A stretch of 6,408 nucleotides of DNA, from contig JAWLGN010000308.1 of the NCBI GenBank assembly GCA_041685075.1, positions 1 through 6,408 of the forward strand, read 5' to 3'. The notes beneath the pieces were generated by a model. It was not told where the DNA came from. It did no database searches and was given only the letters and a program-made list of their open reading frames with translations. This document shows, piece by piece, positions 1 to 5,366 of this stretch. Origin of the DNA: JAMCRM01 sp041685075. Its GTDB lineage: Bacteria; Acidobacteriota; Terriglobia; Bryobacterales; Bryobacteraceae. Both the position numbers and the translations under genes were made by a program. Within the stretch, counting starts at the first letter, position 1, and each line of letters opens with the position of its first letter.

Positions 1-1329
1 CAGGCCTCGTGAACCGCATCGAGGTCCGCGTGGAACCGGCAGAACACGACGACCGGTTCGTCGCTGCCGATGTCCTCCAGCGTGTCGGCCAGCAGCTTCT
101 GCTTCGAGGTGTCGATGCGGTGATACCGCTCGTCGTCGGTCTTCACCCAGCCGCCGGTGATCTGCTGGAGGCGCATTAGTTTCACCATGGCGTTGGCTGC
201 GGTCACCATGCCGTCCTTCACCTCGGCAACGAATTTGTCCTCGACGCCCCGGTAAACCCGCAGCGCCTCGGAGCCCAGGTCGCAGTGGTAGATCACGTGC
301 GTCTCGGGCGGCAGGTCGAGCACGCCCTTGTCCACCCGGAACGTGATCAGGCGCATCTTCTCTTCGAGCTTGTCCAGGTTGCGGCGCGACCACCTGCTTC
401 TTCTGGTAACCGCCCATCACGCAATACTCCTGGCGAAACGCGTTGAAGCTGGGGCCGAAGATGCCGATATCGAGGAACCGGAACGGGGCGTAGATGTCGG
501 TGTGGCTGTGCGGCATCGGCGTGCCGGTGAGCCCGGCCCGGTATCGCGCCTTCGTGCGCATGCGCTTGAAGAAGAGGCTGGCCTTGCCGCCCGGGGCCTT
601 GATCCGGTGCGCCTCGTCCGCGATGACGAGGTCCCAGTTCTGTTTCTCGGCCCAGCCGGCGAACGGCTCGCGCCAGGCCGAGTCGTAGTTGATGACCGCG
701 ATGAACGGGACGTTGCGCGCTTCGCCGAGCCGGAGCTTTTCCGCAGCGAGCTGCTGTTTTTGGGCGACGCTGCCGGCATCCTCGTCCAGCCCGGCGACGA
801 CCACAGGGATGCCCACATGCCGTTCGAACTGGGAGATCCACACCGGCACCACGCGGAGCGGGCACGCGATCAACACCCGCCGCGCCGCCAGCCCGAGGAT
901 GAGCATGCAGGCCACCAGGCTCTTGCCGGTGCCCATCCCCATGGCGAGCAGGAAGCCGCGGAAGCCTTTCGCGATCCGGTCGAGACAGAACTTGTAGGCG
1001 GCCATCTGGTGACGCCAGGGCCGGGTGATCAGGCCTTCTGGAATGGCAACCTCGGGCTCGGCCGGCTTGGGCTGCGGCACCGGCGCGGCGGGTTGCGGCG
1101 CATGGCCGTTGCGAAGGAGAGCAGCGAAGGCGCCGGTGGCCTCGAGGCGCGGGATGCGGTCCTTGATGAGTTTCGCGTGACGCGTGCTCGCGGGGTAGCT
1201 CCAGGCCCGCTTGGCCCGATCCCAGTTCCCGCCGGGAATGCGGCCGCAGACCAGCAGCGCGGAGAGCGGCGCGTTGACGACGATCCGCCCGGCGACGACG
1301 TCGGCTTGGCAGGCGGCCGGCTCAGGCAT
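1..1329 (-). CDS. SNF2-family DEAH-box helicase, phage type; 3' end outside window; apparent frameshift
   Basis: ATP-dependent SNF2-type DNA translocase/helicase, probably acting in phage DNA replication or recombination. The first 315 residues (1329 to 385) carry a short N-terminal region (about 11-60, with GGNWDRAKRAWSYPAS) resembling the accessory domain of SMARCAL1-like helicases. A Pro/Ala-rich linker follows at about 77-92, then a QxxA-like TRPWRHQMAAY, Walker A GMGTGKS (131-137), DEAH (238-241) and motif III TGTPM (268-272). Similarity then jumps to another frame from 383 down to the left edge: RNLDKLEEKM, a motif IV-V-type RLQQITGGWV, and the helicase-C segment EPVVVFCRFHADLDA. The ATG at 1327-1329 has a strong AAGGAGG six bases upstream, inside the 3' end of the HTH gene, so the two are translationally coupled. 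The original frame stays open to the edge, so automatic calling would give a chimeric C-terminus. The family call is firm; whether the gene is intact is not. Confidence 0.88.
   Translation of the reverse strand, partial: MPEPAACQADVVAGRIVVNAPLSALLVCGRIPGGNWDRAKRAWSYPASTRHAKLIKDRIPRLEATGAFAALLRNGHAPQPAAPVPQPKPAEPEVAIPEGLITRPWRHQMAAYKFCLDRIAKGFRGFLLAMGMGTGKSLVACMLILGLAARRVLIACPLRVVPVWISQFERHVGIPVVVAGLDEDAGSVAQKQQLAAEKLRLGEARNVPFIAVINYDSAWREPFAGWAEKQNWDLVIADEAHRIKAPGGKASLFFKRMRTKARYRAGLTGTPMPHSHTDIYAPFRFLDIGIFGPSFNAFRQEYCVMGGYQKKQVVAPQPGQARREDAPDHVPGGQGRARPAARDARDLPLRPGLRGAAGLPGRRGQIRCRGEGRHGDRSQRHGETNAPPADHRRLGEDRRRAVSPHRHLEAEAAGRHAGGHRQRRTGRRVLPVPRGPRCGSRGL
381..390 (-). other. apparent frameshift in the helicase gene
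   Basis: Reading leftwards, the helicase frame ends convincingly at GGYQKKQVVA (last codon 385-387) and resumes at RNLDKLEEKM with codons ending at 383, 380 and so on. One base (384) is left over, so the sequence has one extra base or lacks two. SNF2 helicases of this kind usually have one more residue between the VVA-type strand and the R/K-NLD motif, which favours two lost bases in the GCGC run. No slippery heptamer is visible, so programmed frameshifting is unlikely. Confidence 0.75.
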
Positions 1330-1561
1330 GCTGTGCCTCCTTGCCGGCGCACTTGGCCTTCTGCGCGGCGGCCCACTCCTGGAGCATCAGCCGGCCTTCG
1401 GCCTCGATCGCGTCGGCCACGTGCCGGGAGGCGATGAGCCCGCGGCGCACCAGGCTGACGAGCGATTCGCTCTTGCCGAGCTTGCGGGCGACGCGGCGGT
1501 TGAGTCCGTAGAGCGGGTCGTCCTTGCGGTTCGGCTTGCGTTTCAGGATGGGGTGTTTCAT
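1322..1561 (-). CDS. small helix-turn-helix DNA-binding protein (Cro/XRE-like)
   Basis: A 79-residue basic protein, probably a phage transcriptional regulator. After a Lys/Arg-rich N-terminus, residues 21-55 (NRRVARKLGKSESLVSLVRRG and the following helix ASRHVADAIEAE) read as a Cro/XRE-type helix-turn-helix: an amphipathic helix, a G-K-S turn, then a recognition helix ending in RRG. The remainder is a short charged tail. Translation starts at ATG 1559-1561; there is no good Shine-Dalgarno, and the leader from the predicted promoter is only about 15-20 bases. The gene ends eight bases inside the helicase gene and carries that gene's ribosome binding site, so the two form one operon. A tandem repeat inside its own promoter makes autoregulation likely. 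The HTH call comes from sequence pattern alone; the exact family is uncertain. Confidence 0.75.
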   Translation of the reverse strand: MKHPILKRKPNRKDDPLYGLNRRVARKLGKSESLVSLVRRGLIASRHVADAIEAEGRLMLQEWAAAQKAKCAGKEAQHA

Positions 1562-1584
1562 AGTTGATGTGAAGTTGAAAGATT

Positions 1585-1613
1585 AGTATTCGCGATTTCG
1601 CGATTATTGTCAA
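1585..1613 (-). promoter_or_regulatory. sigma70-type promoter for the HTH-helicase operon
   Basis: On the minus strand a perfect -35 TTGACA (1608-1613) is separated by exactly 17 bases from AATACT (1585-1590), which matches the -10 consensus at 4 of 6 positions. Transcription should begin near 1578, some 17 bases before the HTH start codon at 1561. The region is clearly AT-richer than the flanking genes. Confidence 0.65.
1589..1604. promoter_or_regulatory. probable operator: tandem TTCGCGAT repeat in promoter spacer
   Basis: TTCGCGAT occurs twice back to back (1589-1596 and 1597-1604). Because TCGCGA is itself palindromic, the pair also forms an inverted repeat, TCGCGA-TT-TCGCGA, over 1590-1603. 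It fills the spacer between the -35 and -10 of the minus-strand promoter, so a bound protein would block RNA polymerase. The adjacent HTH or RHH protein is the natural candidate ligand. Looser ATCGC half-sites follow at about 1613-1625. Operator function is inferred. Confidence 0.6.
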
Positions 1614-1654
1614 TCGCCGCATCGCATGAGTGCACCACAACCAGCGATAACTCT

Positions 1655-2029
1655 ATGGATCAAAGCCAAATAAAGTTTGGAATCGAGCTTCCCAAGGAGC
1701 TGCACCGGCAGGTCAAAATCGCGGTCGCCACACGCGGCCTGAAGATGAAAGAGGCGTCGGAACAGGCGTTTACGGCCTGGCTCGAGTCCGTCAACCAGAC
1801 CGGCGAGGTGCCCAAAACCCGGCGCGAATCCGCGCAAGTTCAAGCAGCTTCGCCCTTTGGCGCACTTACCCCCGACGAGGAGCAGTACGTCCACTGGCTG
1901 CTGGCCCTGCTGCGCCAGAAGAAGCCCACTCCCTCGGCCGAAATTGCGCTTCAGGCCGTGCGCCTGGCCGGCGCCGAAGTGCTTGGCGAAAAGGCCGTTG
2001 CGCCGAAAAGAAAACAAAAAATCGGATGA
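1655..2029 (+). CDS. ribbon-helix-helix DNA-binding protein
   Basis: A 124-residue protein whose first 46 residues fit the ribbon-helix-helix (Arc/CopG/ParG-like) fold: a beta strand (IKFGIELP, 6-13), helix 1 (KELHRQVKIAVATRG, 14-28) and helix 2 (KMKEASEQAFTAWLES, 30-45). RHH proteins dimerise and insert the strand into the DNA major groove. The rest is a linker, a possible second helical segment (LTPDEEQYVHWLLALLRQK, about 71-89), another helix at about 94-110, and a Lys/Arg-rich tail (APKRKQKIG). I chose the ATG at 1655 because it lies just before the domain; an in-frame TTG at 1607 would add an unlikely extension across the opposite promoter. No strong ribosome binding site is visible. It is divergent from the HTH gene across 93 bases, so it may be the partner or antagonist in a regulatory switch. 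Its role, whether repressor, partition-like or antitoxin-like, is open; no toxin gene is adjacent. Confidence 0.72.
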   Translation: MDQSQIKFGIELPKELHRQVKIAVATRGLKMKEASEQAFTAWLESVNQTGEVPKTRRESAQVQAASPFGALTPDEEQYVHWLLALLRQKKPTPSAEIALQAVRLAGAEVLGEKAVAPKRKQKIG

Positions 2030-2092
2030 TTGTTGTGGCTGGAAGCGCAAGATGTAGTGGTCCGGCGCCTCGCCCCCTCAATGAATAGACGG

Positions 2093-2121
2093 TTGTCTTC
2101 GCTATTTATTCGCCATAAAAT
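2093..2121 (+). promoter_or_regulatory. promoter for the two small plus-strand genes, near-leaderless
   Basis: -35 TTGTCT (2093-2098, 4 of 6 consensus) and -10 TAAAAT (2116-2121, 5 of 6) are separated by exactly 17 bases in a locally AT-rich patch. The start codon of the next gene begins at 2130, only eight bases after the -10. The transcript would therefore start at or within a couple of bases of the ATG, giving a leaderless mRNA. The missing Shine-Dalgarno in front of that ATG agrees. Confidence 0.6.
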
Positions 2122-2129
2122 GACCTGCT

Positions 2130-2393
2130 ATGGCGAACGAATCGAATCCGAAACTCCGGGTGATTCCAGCGAAACCCCGCCAGTTAGCGCTCGACTTCGT
2201 CACCGACCAGGACCTGGAAGAGGTCGTAGCCTGGCAGGATGTCGAGTGGAAGGCCAACCTGGAGGCCGCACGGAAGATCGAGGCGATTGAAACACGCCTG
2301 AAGAACGGCGCGAGGCTGGTCGCGCGGAAGTTCTATTACGATCCCGAGCGGCGCATGGTCCGGAGTAGGAAGGACTCCGCGGGAGGCCGCTGA
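2130..2393 (+). CDS. small hypothetical phage protein, 87 aa
   Basis: I do not recognise a family. The 87-residue product is highly charged and mostly helical. An N-terminal stretch (PKLRVIPAKPRQLALDF) is followed by an acidic helix (TDQDLEEVVAWQDVEW, about 25-40). A second helix (KANLEAARKIEAIETRLKNG, about 41-60) could form a coiled coil, and a basic end follows (ARKFYYDPERRMVRSRKD, 64-82). There is no signal peptide or membrane segment. The ATG at 2130 is preceded by a good promoter rather than a ribosome binding site. The codon choice is GC-rich like its neighbours, and it is followed ten bases later by another small gene with a clear Shine-Dalgarno at its end, so they appear to be one transcript. 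Small charged proteins like this are common in phage early or accessory regions; the function is unknown. Confidence 0.6.
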   Translation: MANESNPKLRVIPAKPRQLALDFVTDQDLEEVVAWQDVEWKANLEAARKIEAIETRLKNGARLVARKFYYDPERRMVRSRKDSAGGR

Positions 2394-2403
2394 AAGGAAT
2401 GTG

Positions 2404-2573
2404 ATGGGAAGACTTGCCCGACTCCAGGCGCGTATCCAGAACGCGGCCACTCCCGAAGAGCTGTGGCAGATCGCCGGCGAGATCGGTCCGGAGGTGCGGC
2501 GCGCGGGGCCTGTGCTGATGAGGCGGCGCCGATCCCCAGCGGGGAGACGATCGCGGCGCGGAGAACCGGATAG
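2404..2573 (+). CDS. small hypothetical protein with apparent one-base frameshift
   Basis: Unknown family. The ATG at 2404 has AAAGGAA (2393-2399) at good spacing, overlapping the stop of the gene before, so translation is coupled; the GTG at 2401 is too close to that site. The first 38 residues (MGRLARLQARIQ, then NAATPEELWQIAGEIGPEV) form a plausible helical protein. Past 2517 the same frame becomes Arg/Ser/Gly-rich junk with poor third-position GC, running to TGA at 2605-2607. Shifting by one base at 2515-2517 gives DEAAPIPSGETIAARRTG and a TAG at 2571-2573, with GC-rich third positions like real genes here. I therefore read a protein of about 56 residues with one missing base. If there is no frameshift the gene is 2404-2607 (67 residues), but that stop falls inside a strong hairpin. 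Confidence 0.45.
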
Positions 2574-2598
2574 CCGCGTAAACGCTGGACCCGGTGCT

Positions 2599-2632
2599 GC
2601 CTCCTGACACGTGTTCGACCGGTGTCGGAGGC
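2599..2632. terminator. strong hairpin at convergent gene ends (possible terminator)
   Basis: GCCTCC(T)GACAC at 2599-2610 pairs with GTGTCGGAGGC at 2622-2632. This makes an 11-bp stem with one bulged T and an 11-base loop. It sits just after the small plus-strand genes and before the 3' end of the minus-strand tail operon. Neither side has a run of T, so it is not a canonical intrinsic terminator; it may pause polymerase, protect 3' ends or work with Rho. Confidence 0.45.
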
Positions 2633-2640
2633 GCTTGACG

Positions 2641-2674
2641 AACCGTACTAAGTGGCGAGTGCCGGCATACGGTT
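2641..2674. repeat. second inverted repeat in the convergent gap
   Basis: AACCGTA (2641-2647) and TACGGTT (2668-2674) are perfect 7-base inverted repeats around a 20-base loop that could form a small inner stem (GGC-GAGT-GCC). It lies eight bases after the first hairpin, between convergent operons. There is no T-tract. It could be a second part of a bidirectional termination region, or chance. Confidence 0.3.
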
Positions 2675-2721
2675 CCCGGCGCGGAAACCATCCAAGTCGA
2701 GTGGGGATACGGCTGCGCGCG

Positions 2722-3069
2722 CTACTGCGGTTCGGCCGAAAACAACGCCTCGATCAGCGGCGCCAGCCACTTGCGATCGTTGGCCACGCCATACGAGTCC
2801 CAGGTTTGGAGCGCGGCCCGGATCCGGGCGACCTCCGCATCGGAGAACTCGAATTCCTTGGCCGGGATCGACAGCGCGGGATTCCACACCAGGCGCTCCT
2901 GGCCGGCAATTATCTCTCGCTTCAGTTCGATGGCATTCTCCTCCTCAGCACTGAGTGCGAGCCGATCCTGGATGGCCCAGATCGCGCGGATGGAACCCAC
3001 GTCCGTCCGCTGCGCGCCTAGGAGTGCGTGCAGGTTCAGACGCTGAGTGTGGTCCAGCGACAGTTTCAT
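2722..3069 (-). CDS. conserved-looking 115-aa protein downstream of tail fibre
   Basis: I cannot name a family. The 115-residue soluble protein begins MKLSLDHTQRLNLHALLGAQ. It then has a helical hairpin with RAIWAIQDRL and AEEENAIELKREI (25-53), a middle segment around VWNPALSIPAKEFEF (61-75), and a C-terminal helical part (SDAEVARIRAALQTWDSYG, then DRKWLAPLIEALF). There is no signal or membrane segment. The ATG at 3067-3069 is chosen because AAAGGA (3077-3082) lies seven bases upstream, overlapping the tail-fibre stop; the frame extends further upstream but only as antisense-like Arg-rich sequence. It is the last gene of the tail operon, 11 bases after the fibre. A small gene directly behind a fibre is often a fibre-assembly chaperone or virion accessory protein, which is the best guess here from position only. 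Confidence 0.75.
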   Translation of the reverse strand: MKLSLDHTQRLNLHALLGAQRTDVGSIRAIWAIQDRLALSAEEENAIELKREIIAGQERLVWNPALSIPAKEFEFSDAEVARIRAALQTWDSYGVANDRKWLAPLIEALFSAEPQ

Positions 3070-3080
3070 TTCGTCGTCCT

Positions 3081-5366
3081 TTACGGGTTGGAGTAAAGCA
3101 GAATGTAGCCCGCCGTCACTCCGGCGGGGTTCTTGACTTTGATCACGCCAGACCATCCGGACGGATTGCTGGCGCCCATCAGTTCCGCGAAGCGGTAACC
3201 GTTGCCGCTGCCACCCGCGATCAGAAGTTCGCCTGCCGGTGTGACCTGCAGGAGCGTGTGGTCCGCGAGGTTCGACCCAGGTCCCGCAACGCGGAACGGT
3301 GTTTTTACATTGTCCTTCGCCGCGACCAGCAGCGGGCCGCATGCTACTCCGGCCGCGACCGGCGCCGCCTGGTAGTCCCACGTAAGGGCGTATCCTTTCT
3401 TCGGGTCGTTGCCCTGCTGGAGGCACGCGCCCCAGAGCAGGATCGAGCCATTGGTCCAGTCGTCGCCATTGCCGTCGAACTGGCGCACGACGATCCAGAG
3501 GCCGGTCTGGCCCGCCGCCAGCGTCCCAGCGATCTTGAAGCGCTGCCATGCGGGCGTGAGCGTGATTTGCGCCGGGCCGGCAAGGTACGTGGCATAGGGA
3601 TTATCCACGACGGCGATCGAGACCTTGCGCGTTCCGGATTCAACGCGCGCCCATATGTAGAACGTGTACTGACTGCCTGGCACGAGACCTGCGATCTGCT
3701 GCTGGATGACCGGGGTGGCCGTGACGGCGTCGATCTGGTCGGCGGTCGTGTTGCCATCGGGCGCCACGGCGGCGTTCGCGGTCACCGAGCACGAGCCGCC
3801 ATTCTTGTCCCAGGTCGCCACCGAGAAGTCTTCGGAGTATTTCGCCATATTCTCGAACGCGCCGCCCACTGTCCCGTAGGCTCCGCACTCGACAGATTGG
3901 AAATGCGAGTCGAGGTACGCCCAGAGATTGTTGGCGGCGGCGTAGGCGAAGCTGGCGCCACCCGCTGCGTCGCGCTGGACCACCGTGCTCGCAGCCGCGA
4001 TCGGTGTTGCATCGCTGATCTGCGCTGACGTGTGCGCGTGCGTGGGGAGATCGCTGGCTTGGAGCGCTGCAACAGTAACGGCCGCTCCTGCGCTCGTCTG
4101 CCTCAGAAAGCCGGGGCCGCTCGCCGAAAGATCCGCTCCTGTGCCGCCGCGGGCCAATGCCAGCGCGCCGGAGACGATGTCCGTCGCGACGTGCGTATGG
4201 TTTGCGTCGGCCTTCGCCGCGGAGGTGCCATCCACGAGCACACAGTCACCGCTGTTCCCAACTGCCGCATCGATCGCTCCCGAGGAGTTGATGACGGCTG
4301 CGCAGGAAGGCGCGAAGCCGGGTCCCTTGAGTGGCCGCATGGCCAGGTCGGTCACGAGCCCTGCCACGTCGGATTCGGCGTGACTGTGGTTACCGAGCGC
4401 TAGAACGCCGGCGGCGAGCGACAGGCCAGAGCCGATGCTCAACTCGGCCAGCGTGTCCTGGGCGGGTGAGTAGAGCAGCTTGTTCGCCGCGATCGCCGTC
4501 AGTCCGGTGCCGCCGCGCGGCACGCCGAAGGCGCCACTCACGATGTCGCTGGCGACGTGCTGGTGCGCTGGGAGGTCCGAACCCGAGAGAGACGCGCCAG
4601 CCGTCACACGGCCCTTGGCATCCACGGTCACTTTGGAATACGTTCCGGGCGCCGCGCCGGAGTCCGCGAGCGAGATCACGCCGGCATTGACCGCGAGGCC
4701 GCCGACCGGATCGACCTGGACGATGCCCTTGCTGGTGGTGGTCGCGTCCGGGTAGGAGAACGAGCCGAAGGTCTGCCCGGGCGCGAAGTCGATGATCGCA
4801 TCGAACGCGATGTGATCGTTGGCGTTGAGCGCCATGCCGAGGTCGCCCGAGTTGTCGGCCTTGCGCCACTTGATCGCCCCGGTGTTGGGCAGGCGCACCA
4901 GACCCGTGGCGGCCTTCACGCCGGAGCCGAACTCCGCTCCATCGACGAACGTCTTCACGCCGGTGATGGTTACCGCACCGTCGCGCCGCACGTAGTTCCG
5001 CGCAGCCACGGTGCCCAACTCGTTTTCGATTGCGAGTACGGCCGATTGAAGCGCGATGATGAACGCCGAGACCATGTTGGCTTTCACGGCCACACCCTGG
5101 GCGTGTTGCGCCGCCGTAGTACCGAACGCTCCGCGCTGGCACCCGGTGAACTGCGTTGCCGTCTTCGAGGCGTAGACGATCAGCTCATCGTCGACCGAGA
5201 GAATTCCATAGGTGGGCGCGAATCCTTCCGTCGAGCCGACGCTGATCGTTGTGTCGCCCGCTAAGATCTGCTGCGTGGCAGTCGTTTCGAGCGGGCGCGT
5301 GGAGAAGGCGTCGACCGGCGAGTAGAGCGTTGCGGGGCCGTCGATCGCGTTCGGGTAGTTACTCAT
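3081..5366 (-). CDS. phage tail fibre protein with HxH motifs and C-terminal carbohydrate-binding-like domain
   Basis: A 761-residue virion fibre, probably the host receptor-binding protein. Residues 34-97 form a beta-rich N-terminal module (TTISVGSTEGFAPTYGILSV, then VYASKTATQFTGCQRGAFGT) typical of the part that attaches fibres to the tail. Residues 160-460 are a shaft of fibre repeats, including TYSKVTVDAKGRVTAG (242-257) and two related copies of HVASDIVSGAFGVPRGGTG (270-288 and 392-410). HxH motifs lie at 268, 327, 390 and 443. Residues 505-655 (MAKYSEDFSVATWDKNGG, YTFYIWARVESGTRKVSI, WQRFKIAGT, LLWGACLQQG) look like the jelly-roll, carbohydrate-binding-like domain common at fibre tips. 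The end (690-761) is a further beta-rich segment, without an obvious self-cleaving chaperone domain. The ATG at 5364-5366 has AGGAGG four bases upstream and overlaps the preceding gene by eight bases. The general role is well supported; the receptor is unknown. Confidence 0.9.
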   Translation of the reverse strand: MSNYPNAIDGPATLYSPVDAFSTRPLETTATQQILAGDTTISVGSTEGFAPTYGILSVDDELIVYASKTATQFTGCQRGAFGTTAAQHAQGVAVKANMVSAFIIALQSAVLAIENELGTVAARNYVRRDGAVTITGVKTFVDGAEFGSGVKAATGLVRLPNTGAIKWRKADNSGDLGMALNANDHIAFDAIIDFAPGQTFGSFSYPDATTTSKGIVQVDPVGGLAVNAGVISLADSGAAPGTYSKVTVDAKGRVTAGASLSGSDLPAHQHVASDIVSGAFGVPRGGTGLTAIAANKLLYSPAQDTLAELSIGSGLSLAAGVLALGNHSHAESDVAGLVTDLAMRPLKGPGFAPSCAAVINSSGAIDAAVGNSGDCVLVDGTSAAKADANHTHVATDIVSGALALARGGTGADLSASGPGFLRQTSAGAAVTVAALQASDLPTHAHTSAQISDATPIAAASTVVQRDAAGGASFAYAAANNLWAYLDSHFQSVECGAYGTVGGAFENMAKYSEDFSVATWDKNGGSCSVTANAAVAPDGNTTADQIDAVTATPVIQQQIAGLVPGSQYTFYIWARVESGTRKVSIAVVDNPYATYLAGPAQITLTPAWQRFKIAGTLAAGQTGLWIVVRQFDGNGDDWTNGSILLWGACLQQGNDPKKGYALTWDYQAAPVAAGVACGPLLVAAKDNVKTPFRVAGPGSNLADHTLLQVTPAGELLIAGGSGNGYRFAELMGASNPSGWSGVIKVKNPAGVTAGYILLYSNP
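4137..4193 (-). repeat. tail-fibre shaft repeat, copy 2
   Basis: Encodes HVATDIVSGALALARGGTG (fibre residues 392-410). It matches 14 of 19 residues in copy 1 at 4503-4559. The protein match is clearer than the DNA match, so this is an old structural repeat rather than a recent duplication. Confidence 0.7.
4503..4559 (-). repeat. tail-fibre shaft repeat, copy 1
   Basis: Encodes HVASDIVSGAFGVPRGGTG (fibre residues 270-288). Both copies directly follow the second His of an HxH motif and end in the RGGTG turn common in trimeric tail-fibre shafts. Confidence 0.7.

Noticed and set aside
328..1437. Long plus-strand open frame of 369 codons
   Set aside because: It is antisense to the helicase and the HTH gene, is Arg/Pro/Gly/His-rich without domain signals, and the minus strand carries clear helicase motifs.
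1029..1640. Minus-strand frame of 203 codons spanning the HTH gene and promoter
   Set aside because: It reads through the promoter and operator region and gives Arg/Ser/Pro-rich sequence where the HTH and helicase frames are convincing.
1626..1673. 15-codon open frame just upstream of and overlapping the RHH start
   Set aside because: No ribosome binding site and no features; a chance ATG-TAA in a short gap. A leader peptide cannot be excluded but has no support.
1655..2393. Toxin-antitoxin pair (RHH antitoxin plus small downstream gene)
   Set aside because: The downstream 87-residue gene is 100 bases away with its own promoter and shows no toxin motif (RelE/ParE, PIN or MazF-like).
3081..3500. 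Diversity-generating retroelement variable region at the fibre C-terminus
   Set aside because: The C-terminus does not look like a C-type lectin, there is no repeated template copy and no reverse transcriptase in the window.
2955..4028. Plus-strand open frame of 357 codons across the tail genes
   Set aside because: Antisense shadow of the tail fibre and the 115-residue gene in GC-rich DNA; Arg-rich composition and no recognisable domain.
4137..4559. CRISPR-like or mobile repeat
   Set aside because: The two related segments are coding repeats of the fibre shaft, conserved as protein rather than DNA, and only two copies exist.
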